Assembly: GCA_913776795.1 (NCBI GenBank)
Contig: CAJYRH010000050.1
Span: forward strand, 1 to 9,475
Reading direction: 5' to 3'
Source of the DNA: an uncultured Pseudorhodoferax sp.
Lineage (GTDB): Bacteria; Pseudomonadota; Gammaproteobacteria; Burkholderiales; Burkholderiaceae
DNA: 9,475 nucleotides
The notes below the pieces were generated by a model that was not told the origin of the DNA, did no database searches, and saw only the letters and a list, made by a program, of their open reading frames with translations. Positions 1 through 6,462 of the stretch are shown piece by piece (the stretch's first letter is position 1; every line of letters begins with the position of its first letter). Both the position numbers and the translations under genes were made by a program.

Positions 1-1
1 C

Positions 2-1075
2 CCGCCCGAATACTTCATGCTGATGCTGCTGGCCTTCACCACCGTCAGCGCGGTGCTGGGCCAGAGCACGCTGCGCGGCATGACGTCGCTGTTCATCGGC
101 CTGGCCATCGGCTGCGTGGGCCTGGACCAGATCTCGGGCCAGGGCCGCTACGTGGGCAACATCCCCGAACTGCTGGATGGCATCGAGATCGTGCTCGTGG
201 CGGTGGGCCTGTTCGCGGTAGCCGAGGTCCTCTATGCCGTGCTGTACGAAGGCCGCGTGGTGGAGTCGCAGAACAAGCTGAGCCGCGTGCACATGACCGC
301 GCGCGACTGGAAGCGCTCGGTGCCGGCCTGGCTGCGCGGCACGGTGATCGGCACGCCGTTCGGCTGCATCCCGGCCGGCGGGACCGAGATCCCGACCTTC
401 CTCTCGTATGCCACCGAGAAGAAGCTGGCCAAGGATCCGGCGGACAGGGCCGAGTTCGGCACCAAGGGCGCCATCGAAGGCGTGGCCGGCCCCGAGGCCG
501 CCAACAACGCCACCGTGACGGCCGCGCTGATCCCGCTGCTGACGCTGGGCATCCCGACCAGCAACACCACGGCGATCCTGCTCGGCGCTTTCCAGAATTA
601 CGGCATCCAGCCCGGCCCGCAGCTGTTCACCACCTCGGCCGCGCTGGTCTGGGCGCTGATCGCGTCGCTGTACATCGGCAACCTCATGCTGCTGGTGCTG
701 AACCTTCCGCTGGTGGGCCTGTGGGTCAAGCTGCTCAAGATCCCCAAGCCGCAGCTGTACGCAGGCATCCTGATCTTCTCGACCGTCGGTGCCTACGGCA
801 TGCGCCAGAGCGCGTTCGACCTGTTCCTGCTGTTCGGCATCGGCCTCTTGGGCGTGGTCATGCGGCGCTACGCCTTCCCGACCGCACCCGTGGTGGTCGG
901 CATGATCCTGGGTCCGCTGGCCGAGGCCCAGCTGCGCAACGCCGTGTCCATCGGCGAAGGCAGCGCCATGGTGTTCCTGCAGCGGCCCATGTCGCTGGCG
1001 CTGCTGGTCGTGGTACTGGCCGTGCTGGTGCTGCCGCGCCTGGTGCAGTGGATGGGGCGGCGCAAGGCGGCCTGA
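2..1075 (+). CDS. TctA-family permease of a tripartite tricarboxylate transporter, 5' truncated
   Basis: This is the large membrane subunit of a TTT system, which imports carboxylates driven by the ion gradient together with a small TctB subunit and a periplasmic TctC/Bug binding protein. The frame is open to the left edge: bases 2-16 read PPEYF immediately before the first internal Met, and PPEYF followed by a hydrophobic segment is typical of the interior of TctA. The true start therefore lies outside the window; the family is usually about 500 residues and 357 are visible. Family hallmarks are a [14 protein letters not shown] block (about bases 470-510) and the following GIPTSNTTA motif. 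Several hydrophobic membrane segments continue to a basic C-terminus (GRRKAA). TctB and TctC partners, if adjacent, would be upstream of the window. A candidate terminator follows. The family is clear; the substrate is unknown. Confidence 0.95.
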   Translation, partial: PPEYFMLMLLAFTTVSAVLGQSTLRGMTSLFIGLAIGCVGLDQISGQGRYVGNIPELLDGIEIVLVAVGLFAVAEVLYAVLYEGRVVESQNKLSRVHMTARDWKRSVPAWLRGTVIGTPFGCIPAGGTEIPTFLSYATEKKLAKDPADRAEFGTKGAIEGVAGPEAANNATVTAALIPLLTLGIPTSNTTAILLGAFQNYGIQPGPQLFTTSAALVWALIASLYIGNLMLLVLNLPLVGLWVKLLKIPKPQLYAGILIFSTVGAYGMRQSAFDLFLLFGIGLLGVVMRRYAFPTAPVVVGMILGPLAEAQLRNAVSIGEGSAMVFLQRPMSLALLVVVLAVLVLPRLVQWMGRRKAA

Positions 1076-1094
1076 AGACCCTGCCCGACCAGGG

Positions 1095-1145
1095 AAAGCC
1101 GGCCGGAGCGCCTTGCAGCGCGTACCCTGCCGGCTTTGCTTTTTC
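1095..1145 (+). terminator. Candidate rho-independent terminator after the TctA-type gene
   Basis: AAAGCCGGC (1095-1103) pairs perfectly with GCCGGCTTT (1129-1137), followed by a T-rich tract (GCTTTTT, 1138-1144). The 25-nt loop can form an inner GCGC/GCGC pairing. A smaller stem, CCCTG/CAGGG (1079-1083/1090-1094), sits just before it. The long loop is less typical, but the A-start, GC stem and T-tract fit an intrinsic terminator. It lies directly after the permease stop and only 12 bases before the next start, so part of it may be in the VOC gene's leader. Confidence 0.65.
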
Positions 1146-1157
1146 CAGGGAGCATGA

Positions 1158-1586
1158 ATGGAAACGAACCAACTGCACCGCGGCCGGCTGATCGACCACA
1201 TCCAGCTGGTGGTGCGCGACCTCGACGCCAGCCGCCGCTTCTACACCGCCGTGCTGTCGGTGCTGGGGATCGCGCTGGGTGGCACGGCCGACGACCATTT
1301 CTGGGCCGACGAACTGTTCGTCTCCAGCGCCAGCAGCACGGCGGCACAGGGCATGCTGACAGGCCGCCACCACCTGGCTTTCCAGGCGCAAAGCCGCGCC
1401 ATGGTGGACGCCTTCCACCGGGCAGCCCTCGCCCACGGAGGGCGCGACAACGGCGGACCGGGCGAGCGCCCCTACCACCCCGGTTACTACGGTGCCTTCG
1501 TGCTGGATCCGGATGGCAACAACATCGAGGCCGTGTTCCACGGCGACGCACAGCGCAACGTGCCGGCCGTCGTGGTCACGTTCTGA
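1158..1586 (+). CDS. VOC superfamily (glyoxalase/bleomycin-resistance fold) protein
   Basis: This 142-residue protein has the length and pattern of a single-domain vicinal oxygen chelate protein, a fold that uses a divalent metal for isomerase, dioxygenase, lyase or resistance chemistry. The N-terminal DHIQLVVRDLDASRRFY segment (residues 13-29) is the usual first beta-alpha unit with candidate metal ligand H14. H72 in the HLAF motif and E124 in the DPDGNNIEAVFH motif (residues 117-128) are the expected later ligands. The ATG at 1158 is preceded by AGGGAG (1147-1152) at a workable spacing. It may be its own transcription unit, because a candidate terminator separates it from the permease. It is convergent with tspO, with only 9 bases between stops. 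The substrate cannot be assigned, since the family is functionally very diverse. Confidence 0.9.
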   Translation: METNQLHRGRLIDHIQLVVRDLDASRRFYTAVLSVLGIALGGTADDHFWADELFVSSASSTAAQGMLTGRHHLAFQAQSRAMVDAFHRAALAHGGRDNGGPGERPYHPGYYGAFVLDPDGNNIEAVFHGDAQRNVPAVVVTF

Positions 1587-1595
1587 CCGCGCGGA

Positions 1596-2117
1596 TCAGA
1601 GCAGGCCGGGGTTGCGCTGCCACAGCGACCAGTTCAGCACCGCCGCGAAACTGACCCAGGCCAGGTAGGGCAGCAGAAGCACGCCTGCACTGCGGCGGAT
1701 GCGCCAGAACGCCACCAACGTTGCAGCCAGCAGTGCCCACAGCAGCAGCACATCGGCCATGGCAGGCCCGCCCAGGCGCCAGCCGAAGAACAGCCAGCTC
1801 CACAGGCCGTTGGCTGCCAGCTGCAGCACGAAGAGTCCGAGCGCGCCGCTGGCACCGGCCCAGCCGCGCAGGCGCCAGACCTGCCAGGCCGCCACCGCCA
1901 TCAGGACGAACAGCACCGTCCAGACCGGCCCGAAAACGCCGGCCGGTGGTGCCCAGGCCGGCCGGTTCAGTGCCGCATAGAAGCTCGGCGCGTCGCGCGA
2001 GGCGAGTGCACCGAGCGCGGACACCGCGAAACAGAGCAAGAGCCAGCCGACCAGGCCCAGCCAGGGACGTGCCGGCCGCACGTCCGGCGGCCGAGAGACA
2101 GAGGACGAAGCGTTCAT
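1596..2117 (-). CDS. tspO: TspO/MBR family membrane protein
   Basis: This 173-residue protein is a TspO (tryptophan-rich sensory protein, relative of the mitochondrial translocator/benzodiazepine receptor), a five-helix membrane protein that binds porphyrins. In some bacteria it influences tetrapyrrole handling and stress or photosynthesis gene expression. Visible hallmarks are NRPAWAPP (51-58), FGPVWTVLFVLM (62-73), a helix with Q99, N103, W106 and W108 ending in FFG, and LLLPYLAWVSFAAVLN (147-162). Five hydrophobic segments are discernible after a roughly 18-residue polar N-terminus. The start lies 18 bp after the stop of the upstream repeat-protein gene on the same strand. GGTGGGA in that gap is a modest Shine-Dalgarno match, so translation may be coupled. 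No chlorophyll, heme or carotenoid biosynthesis gene is nearby, so its ligand here is open. Confidence 0.93.
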   Translation of the reverse strand: MNASSSVSRPPDVRPARPWLGLVGWLLLCFAVSALGALASRDAPSFYAALNRPAWAPPAGVFGPVWTVLFVLMAVAAWQVWRLRGWAGASGALGLFVLQLAANGLWSWLFFGWRLGGPAMADVLLLWALLAATLVAFWRIRRSAGVLLLPYLAWVSFAAVLNWSLWQRNPGLL

Positions 2118-2135
2118 GCGCCGATGATCCCACCG

Positions 2136-2963
2136 TCAGGCATCGCGCATGCGGCGGTAGCGCTCCAGCAGCCGGCGGCCCTTGTCGGCGATGCGCCGCG
2201 CCGCGGCCTCGGTCCGCGGCACCGGCTCGCCCCAGGCATGGGCGGACAGCGCGAAGCGCGTCGGCTTGCCATGCGCATCGCGCAGCGCAGGCAGCTCGGC
2301 ACGACCGAAGAAGCGGGTCGCCCAGCTGCCCTTGCGGCGCATCTCCTGCGGCGTCATGTCGCTGATGCGCTGCTTCCTGACTCCCGGCTTGAGGTGGGCG
2401 CCGTCGCGGCGACGAAATTCCGCACGGCCCGCTGCAGTTAGTCCGCCCGCCGGATCGCGGCCCTGTTCCGCTCCCGAACGCGCACCATCGCCTTTCTTGT
2501 GGGCGGGGCTTGTCTTCGTGGCGGGCCGCCGCGTGGCAGGCTTTCGGGAGGCGGTCGAAGCGGTTGTGCTGCGCTCGGCCTTGCGTTTCGTGCGGGCCGT
2601 GCCGTCTGTGCTGCGCTCCGATGCGGACGCCTTCGCGTTACCGCCATCCTTCGGCGTGGCGCTGGACTTGGGCTTGGCGCTGGCCTTGGTCTTGGCGCTG
2701 GCTTTGGGCTTGGCGCTGGCCTTGGTCTTGGCGCTGGCTTTGGGCTTGGCGCTGGCCTTGGGCTCGGCGCTGGCCTTGGGCTTGGCGCTGGCTTTCTGCC
2801 GTTTGGCGGCCTGCATGTTGTCCACGAGATTGGGATACGGCCGCCCCGCGGCCTTCGCGCGCCGCTTGGCTGCGGCCTTGGCCGAAGGCGTCAACGCCTT
2901 GCTGCGCGTCTTGCGCGGGGCAGCATGGTCCCAGGGTTGGTCGTCGTGGCGCGCCTGCGTCAT
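2136..2963 (-). CDS. Lys/Ala-rich histone-H1-like repeat protein with conserved C-terminal domain of unknown function
   Basis: This 275-residue, strongly basic protein has three parts. Residues 1-56 are a basic N-terminus with AKAAAKRRAKAAGRPYPNL. Residues 57-104 are eight tandem hexapeptides of consensus KASAKP (variants KASAEP, KASAKT, KSSATP). After a Ser/Thr/Lys/Arg linker, a C-terminal domain (about 171-275) runs from PAGGLTAAGRAEFRR through LKPGV, MRRKGSWATRFFGR and KPTRFALSAHAWGEPVP to a basic Arg-rich end. From memory this resembles the Pfam family DUF6321, found in bacterial and phage proteins; I could not search. Low-complexity Lys/Ala/Pro tails resemble bacterial H1-like or AlgP-like proteins, which suggests nucleic-acid binding (inference). 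The frame is open up to 3098, but ATG 2963 is preferred: GAGGA (2972-2976) lies 8 nt upstream, and the extension reads like non-coding sequence (Trp, Cys, Arg and Pro mixtures). tspO follows after 18 bp. Confidence 0.85.
   Translation of the reverse strand: MTQARHDDQPWDHAAPRKTRSKALTPSAKAAAKRRAKAAGRPYPNLVDNMQAAKRQKASAKPKASAEPKASAKPKASAKTKASAKPKASAKTKASAKPKSSATPKDGGNAKASASERSTDGTARTKRKAERSTTASTASRKPATRRPATKTSPAHKKGDGARSGAEQGRDPAGGLTAAGRAEFRRRDGAHLKPGVRKQRISDMTPQEMRRKGSWATRFFGRAELPALRDAHGKPTRFALSAHAWGEPVPRTEAAARRIADKGRRLLERYRRMRDA
2653..2796. repeat. Eight tandem 18-bp repeats encoding KASAKP-type hexapeptides
   Basis: On the + strand the consensus unit is GGCTTGGCGCTGGCCTTG, repeated eight times without interruption (units start at 2653, 2671, 2689, 2707, 2725, 2743, 2761 and 2779). 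Units alternate between two variants, so a 36-bp compound unit at 2671-2706 is duplicated exactly at 2707-2742, showing recent duplication. The first (2653) and last (2779) units are the most diverged. The unit is a multiple of three, so copy-number change would lengthen or shorten the protein without a frameshift. Confidence 0.95.
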
Positions 2964-3157
2964 GGGCGTGGTCCTCAAGCAAATCGAAGACCCGATGCTG
3001 CAACACGTCCACCGTGTCGGGCGTGGGAAGCCAAGCCCGCGAGCCGTGGGATGCCGCCGACGTGACAGCCGCACCGGCCAGGGTAGCCAAGGTGACATGG
3101 CACCGGCGAAGCGCTGCGCTAGTCTCGCGCCTCCCCGTCCACCACCCGCGCCCGACC
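2964..3157. promoter_or_regulatory. Divergent intergenic region between the repeat protein and the acyl-CoA dehydrogenase
   Basis: These 194 bases separate two divergently read genes and should carry promoters for both. For the dehydrogenase, TAGTCT (3120-3125) is a plausible -10-like element about 32 bases before the ATG, but no good -35 sits at the right distance (GTGACA at 3092-3097 is 22 bases away). On the repeat-protein side there is a short inverted repeat, ACACG-N5-CGTGT (3003-3017), 40-54 bases before the start, which could be a regulator site. No convincing sigma-70 promoter is seen for the minus strand. Confidence 0.4.
2972..2976 (-). promoter_or_regulatory. Ribosome binding site deciding the start of the repeat protein
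   Basis: On the minus strand the sequence reads GAGGA, 8 nt before the ATG whose first base is 2963. No comparable site precedes the possible upstream start at 3098, so this site selects the 275-residue form over a 320-residue form. Confidence 0.6.
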
Positions 3158-4324
3158 ATGGATTTCAGCTTTTCCCCCGTCCAACAGGAACTGCAGGAGC
3201 GCACCCGCCGCTTCATCGCCGAGGAGGTGATCCCGCTGGAGAAGGACCCGCGGCAGGACCACCACGGCCCGCACGAGGCGCTGCGCGACGAACTCGTCGC
3301 GCGGGCCCGGCGCGCCGGCCTGCTCACACCGCACGCGTCGAAAGAGCATGGCGGCCTGGGCCTGTCGCACGTGGACAAGGCCATCGTGTTCGAGGAGGCC
3401 GGCTACTCGCCGCTGGGCCCGGTGGCCCTGAACATCCATGCGCCTGACGAAGGCAATGTGCACCTGATGGAAGTGGTGGCCACGGCTTCGCAGAAGGCGC
3501 GCTGGCTGCAGCCCCTCATCGATGGCCACGTGCGCTCGTGCTTCTGCATGACCGAGCCGCCCCCGGGCTCCGGGTCCGACCCGTCGATGATGCAGACCCT
3601 GGCCGTGCGCGACGGCGACCACTACGTCATCACCGGCACCAAGTGGTTCATCACCGGCGCCACCGGCGCGGGCTGGGCCATCGTCATGGCGCGCATGGAA
3701 GACGGCAGCGCCACCATGTTCCTGGCCGACATGGACCAGAAGGAGATCGTCATCGAGCGCCAGATCGACGCGCTGGACAGCTGCTTCACGGGCGGCCACG
3801 GCGTCGTGCGCTTCGATGGCCTGCGCGTGCCGGCCACCGATGTGCTGGGCGAGATCGGCCAGGGCTTTCGCTACGCGCAGGTGCGGCTGGCGCCGGCGCG
3901 GCTCACGCACTGCATGCGCTGGCTGGGCCAGGCGCGCCGCGCGCACGACGTGGCGAGCGCGTACGCCAGGACGCGCCACGCCTTCGGTCAGCCGCTGGTG
4001 GAGCACGAGGGCGTGGGCTTCATGCTGGCCGACAACGAGATGGACCTGCACAGCGCACGCCTGGCCATCTGGCACTGCGCCTGGGTGCTGGACCAGGGCG
4101 AGAAGGGCCGCCACGAATCGAGCGTGGCCAAGGTGCTGTGCTCGGAGGCCGAGTGGCGCGTGGTCGACCGCTCGGTGCAGATCCTGGGCGCCAGCGGCGT
4201 CAGCGACGAGACCATCGTCGCGCGCATCTTCCGCGACATGCGCGCCTTCCGCGTCTACGACGGCCCGAGCGAGGTGCACCGCTGGAGCATGGCCAAGACG
4301 ATCGCACGGCGCGGCCTGCGCTGA
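3158..4324 (+). CDS. Acyl-CoA dehydrogenase, ACAD10/11-like
   Basis: This 388-residue flavoenzyme introduces an alpha,beta double bond into an acyl-CoA, passing electrons to electron-transfer flavoprotein; it acts in the cytoplasm. The full ACAD fold is present: an N-terminal helical domain (FSPVQQELQERTRRFIAEEV, 5-24), the flavin-contact CFCMTEP motif (128-134) leading to SGSD, KWFITGA (162-168), LGEIGQGF of the middle domain, and a C-terminal helical domain with RHAFGQPL and QILGASGVS. The HAPDEGN segment (94-100) and the C-terminal DGPSEVH (368-374) resemble ACAD10/ACAD11 proteins more than short- or medium-chain enzymes. The residue at the classical catalytic Glu position (YEG in MCAD) is Asp368. 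The frame runs open far upstream, but the MDFSF start at 3158 matches family N-termini; no clear Shine-Dalgarno precedes it. It ends 15 bp from the convergent LysR gene. Chain-length preference is unknown. Confidence 0.95.
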   Translation: MDFSFSPVQQELQERTRRFIAEEVIPLEKDPRQDHHGPHEALRDELVARARRAGLLTPHASKEHGGLGLSHVDKAIVFEEAGYSPLGPVALNIHAPDEGNVHLMEVVATASQKARWLQPLIDGHVRSCFCMTEPPPGSGSDPSMMQTLAVRDGDHYVITGTKWFITGATGAGWAIVMARMEDGSATMFLADMDQKEIVIERQIDALDSCFTGGHGVVRFDGLRVPATDVLGEIGQGFRYAQVRLAPARLTHCMRWLGQARRAHDVASAYARTRHAFGQPLVEHEGVGFMLADNEMDLHSARLAIWHCAWVLDQGEKGRHESSVAKVLCSEAEWRVVDRSVQILGASGVSDETIVARIFRDMRAFRVYDGPSEVHRWSMAKTIARRGLR

Positions 4325-4331
4325 CGCGCCG

Positions 4332-4349
4332 GCTGCCGGCTAGGGCAGC
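4332..4349. terminator. Weak hairpin between the convergent dehydrogenase and LysR genes
   Basis: GCTGCC (4332-4337) and GGCAGC (4344-4349) form a 6-bp stem with a 6-nt loop spanning the LysR stop codon, in the 15-bp gap between convergent genes. There is no T-tract on either side, so it may be an incidental GC-rich pairing; it is the only terminator-like structure seen here. Confidence 0.25.
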
Positions 4350-5221
4350 GCCGACGCCTTCAGCTGCTCGACCAGCCGCTCGCGCAGCACCGCCAGGCCG
4401 CGGTCGTCGTCGGCGGCCTTGCGCGTGACCAGCGTCAGTTCCAGCACGGGCGCATTGCGTCCCAACCGCAGCATGCGCACCGGGTAGGCGGTCAGCAGCG
4501 TGCTGTCCAGCAGGTGGATGATGGCCACGCCCAGGCCGCCGCTGACCATGGCGATGATGGCGGGCGCCGAGTCGAGCTCGAGCGCGCCGCGCTTGTCCGG
4601 CACCAGCGACAGCACGTGGCGCGCGGCCATGGCGCCCGTGACGGTATTGCGGTCGTAGCGGATCCAGTCGTGCCGGCGCAGCAGTGCCGTGGCACTGGAC
4701 TCGGTGGCATCCGGCGGCGCGATCAACACCAGCTCGCGCCGTGCCAGCGGCCACCAGCGCAGCTGCTCGCTGCCGCCCTTGGCCGGCATGGCCACCACGG
4801 CGGCGTCGATCTGTCCGGCCTTGACGCCTGCGATCAGCGTGGCGCTGCGCCCGCGCACGGGCCGCACGGCCAGCCGCGGATGCTGGGCGCGCAAGGCCGA
4901 CAGCGTGCCGGGCAGGAGCGATGGCAACAGGGATTCGATGACGCCCAGGCGCAGCACGCCCTCGACCACGATGCCTGGACGCCGGCGCAGGCCGTCCAGG
5001 CGCTGCAGCCCGCCGCGCATGGCGGCAGCCACATCGAAGGCAGCAATGCGCGCGCGCACCTGCGGTCCCGAGCGGTCGAACAGGGGCTGCCCCAGGTACT
5101 GCTCGAGCTGCTTCATCTGCATGCTGACCGCACTGGGCGTGAGGTTCATGGCAGCTGCGGCGCTGGCGAAGCTGCCGGTGCGCAGCACCGCGTCCAGGGT
5201 GGCGAAGGCTTCGATCTTCAT
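4340..5221 (-). CDS. LysR-type transcriptional regulator, divergent from the dioxygenase operon
   Basis: This 293-residue protein has the usual LysR length. The N-terminal winged helix-turn-helix is clear: ATLDAVLRTGSFASAAAAMN, then LTPSAVSMQMKQLEQYLGQPLFDRSG (about residues 7-52). The segment after it (PQVRARIAAFD) departs from the commoner LT.AG ending. An effector-binding domain follows from about residue 87 (VLRLGVIESLLPSLLPGTL) with two lobes and a late GGLGVAIIH motif. ATG 5221 is chosen over the in-frame TTG at 5224 because AAGGA (minus strand, 5231-5227) is 5 nt from the ATG but only 2 nt from the TTG. Its position 89 bp from, and divergent to, the dioxygenase gene is the classic arrangement for a LysR activator of that operon, with probable autoregulation. 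The inducer is unknown but is plausibly the substrate of the operon or an intermediate. Confidence 0.95.
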   Translation of the reverse strand: MKIEAFATLDAVLRTGSFASAAAAMNLTPSAVSMQMKQLEQYLGQPLFDRSGPQVRARIAAFDVAAAMRGGLQRLDGLRRRPGIVVEGVLRLGVIESLLPSLLPGTLSALRAQHPRLAVRPVRGRSATLIAGVKAGQIDAAVVAMPAKGGSEQLRWWPLARRELVLIAPPDATESSATALLRRHDWIRYDRNTVTGAMAARHVLSLVPDKRGALELDSAPAIIAMVSGGLGVAIIHLLDSTLLTAYPVRMLRLGRNAPVLELTLVTRKAADDDRGLAVLRERLVEQLKASALP

Positions 5222-5226
5222 CAAAT

Positions 5227-5231
5227 TCCTT
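5227..5231 (-). promoter_or_regulatory. Ribosome binding site deciding the LysR start
   Basis: AAGGA on the minus strand lies 5 nt before ATG 5221. The alternative TTG at 5224 would leave only 2 nt, so the ATG is the better start. Confidence 0.65.
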
Positions 5232-5242
5232 GACGTTCCAAT

Positions 5243-5266
5243 TCAAGAATCATCGCTTTTTCTTGA
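5243..5266. promoter_or_regulatory. Candidate LysR operator (inverted repeat) in the divergent promoter region
   Basis: TCAAGAA (5243-5249) and TTCTTGA (5260-5266) form a perfect 7-bp-arm inverted repeat with a 10-base spacer, in AT-rich sequence that contrasts with the GC-rich surroundings. It sits 22-45 bases before the LysR start and 45-68 bases before the dioxygenase start, where a LysR dimer site is expected. Its arms (T...A ends, partial dyad) fit the loose T-N11-A type of LysR site. Confidence 0.6.
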
Positions 5267-5275
5267 TGTTGCCAA

Positions 5276-5285
5276 AGTCTAGACT
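5276..5285 (+). promoter_or_regulatory. Perfect palindrome containing a candidate -10 for the dioxygenase operon
   Basis: AGTCTAGACT is a perfect 10-bp palindrome 26 bases before the dioxygenase ATG. TAGACT within it (5280-5285) is a plausible -10 element and would give a leader of roughly 20 bases containing the Shine-Dalgarno. No good -35 is seen 17 bases upstream (only a T-rich TTTTTC), as is common for activator-dependent promoters. It could alternatively be a second regulator half-site. Confidence 0.35.
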
Positions 5286-5299
5286 GGCCGCCATTCCCT

Positions 5300-5305
5300 G
5301 AGGAG
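5300..5305 (+). promoter_or_regulatory. Strong ribosome binding site of the dioxygenase gene
   Basis: GAGGAG is placed 5 nt before ATG 5311, an excellent match that fixes the start of the first gene of the operon. Confidence 0.75.
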
Positions 5306-5310
5306 ACCCG

Positions 5311-6429
5311 ATGAGCAACGCATCCCAAGCGCGCGCCTGGCTGGCCCGCGATGTCGAGCAGGACCTGTCCTGGACCATCCGCATGACCGCCGAGGAGTCG
5401 GCCGGCTTCGACGCCGCGCTGGCCCACGCCGAAGCCCTCGCCAAGCCGCTGCTGGCCATGACGCGCGCCGACTTTCCGCTGCCGCCGGCCTCGCGCGCCG
5501 TGCTGGACCGCGCCATCGCCACGACGCAGGGCCGCTGGGGCATGTGCCTGGTCAAAGGCTTCGCGGTGGACCGCTGGACCGAGGCGCAGACCCGCCTGGC
5601 CTACTGGGGCATGGGCCTGCACATGGGCGTGGGCCGCACCCAGAACCGCGCCAGCGAGATCATCAACGACGTGCGGGACACCGGCGCCGACTACAAGGTC
5701 AAGGGCGGACGCGGCTACAACACCAATGCCGGGCTGGACTTCCACCAGGACTCCTGCGACGTGGTGGCCCTGCTGTGCCGCCGCACCGCGAAGAGCGGCG
5801 GGACCAGCAAGGTGATCAGCTCGATCGCGCTGCGCGACGAAGTCGCCCGTCTGCGGCCCGACCTGGTGCCGGTGCTGCAGCAGGACTGGTACCACAGCTA
5901 CCAGGGCACGCAGGACCCGGTGCAGCCGCCGTACTACCGCTGCCCCATCGTCGGCGACGATCCCGACTGGTTCTGCGCCCGGACCAACCGCAAGAACACC
6001 GACGCGGCGCAGCGCGACTTCGACGAGGTGCCACGTCTGTCGCCCGCCCAGCGCGAGGTGCTGGACCTGCTGGACACGCTCATGCCCAGCGACAAGCTGT
6101 GCTACTCGATGGAGCTGGAACAGGGCGATCTGCAATTGCTCAACAACTACGTGACGCTGCACTCGCGCACGCCCTTTGAAGACTTCGACACGCCCGACCG
6201 CAAGCGCCACCTGCTGCGCCTGTGGCTGGCCGTGCCCTCGTCGCAGCCGCTTCCTGCGGCATGGGAGGAGTACTACGGCGACCGCCGCGCCGGCAGCGTG
6301 CGCGGCGGTGTGCGGGGCAGCGCCATCACGGCCGAGTTCCTCGCCTACGAGGAACGCCAGGCGGCCGAGCTCGGCATGGCCTGGCGGCCCTGGCGCCCGC
6401 TGGTCACGCGCGAAGCCGCCAGCGCCTGA
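5311..6429 (+). CDS. TauD/TfdA-family Fe(II)/2-oxoglutarate-dependent dioxygenase
   Basis: This 372-residue protein belongs to the non-heme iron oxygenases that couple decarboxylation of 2-oxoglutarate to hydroxylation of a substrate, often followed by C-S, C-O or C-N cleavage. The iron facial triad is visible as H145-Q-D147 in LDFHQDSCDVVALLC and the distal H284 in NNYVTLHSRTPF. The Arg that binds 2-oxoglutarate is expected in DRKRHLLRLWL (R299 or R303). An RDTGADYKVKGGRGY stretch (122-136) precedes the HxD motif, as in the 330-390-residue TauD-like subgroup rather than the shorter classical taurine or 2,4-D enzymes. The start has a strong Shine-Dalgarno. It heads a co-directional operon with the binding protein 33 bp downstream and is divergent from LysR. 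The substrate is not identifiable; the transporter neighbour suggests a small organic acid taken up from outside. Confidence 0.93.
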   Translation: MSNASQARAWLARDVEQDLSWTIRMTAEESAGFDAALAHAEALAKPLLAMTRADFPLPPASRAVLDRAIATTQGRWGMCLVKGFAVDRWTEAQTRLAYWGMGLHMGVGRTQNRASEIINDVRDTGADYKVKGGRGYNTNAGLDFHQDSCDVVALLCRRTAKSGGTSKVISSIALRDEVARLRPDLVPVLQQDWYHSYQGTQDPVQPPYYRCPIVGDDPDWFCARTNRKNTDAAQRDFDEVPRLSPAQREVLDLLDTLMPSDKLCYSMELEQGDLQLLNNYVTLHSRTPFEDFDTPDRKRHLLRLWLAVPSSQPLPAAWEEYYGDRRAGSVRGGVRGSAITAEFLAYEERQAAELGMAWRPWRPLVTREAASA

Positions 6430-6462
6430 AGAACCACAACGAACACCCACGGAGCACGAGAC

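Noticed and set aside
2653..2796. The tandem repeat considered as a CRISPR array or plasmid iteron set
   Set aside because: The units abut with no spacers, are a multiple of three, and are translated in frame as part of a coherent basic protein.
2964..3098. A 45-codon N-terminal extension of the repeat protein
   Set aside because: No ribosome site is seen, and its composition (Trp, Pro, Cys, Arg) does not match the rest of the protein. The ATG at 2963 has GAGGA at good spacing.
3098..3112. A sigma-54-like -24/-12 match (TGGCAC, with GG-N10-GC spacing) before the dehydrogenase gene
   Set aside because: The -12 half reads AAGC instead of TTGC, and in such GC-rich DNA a GG-N10-GC match is expected often by chance. 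No enhancer-binding regulator is nearby.
2510..3157. A 216-codon N-terminal extension of the acyl-CoA dehydrogenase
   Set aside because: It lies antisense to the repeat protein, is Trp/Arg/Cys-rich nonsense, and the family N-terminus begins at the Met at 3158.
2182..3447. A + strand open frame giving a long LALAL/GLAL hydrophobic repeat opposite the KASAKP tract
   Set aside because: The hydrophobic repeat is simply the complement of the Lys/Ala repeat, and the frame runs out of phase into the dehydrogenase. The minus-strand frame has a Shine-Dalgarno and a conserved C-terminal domain.
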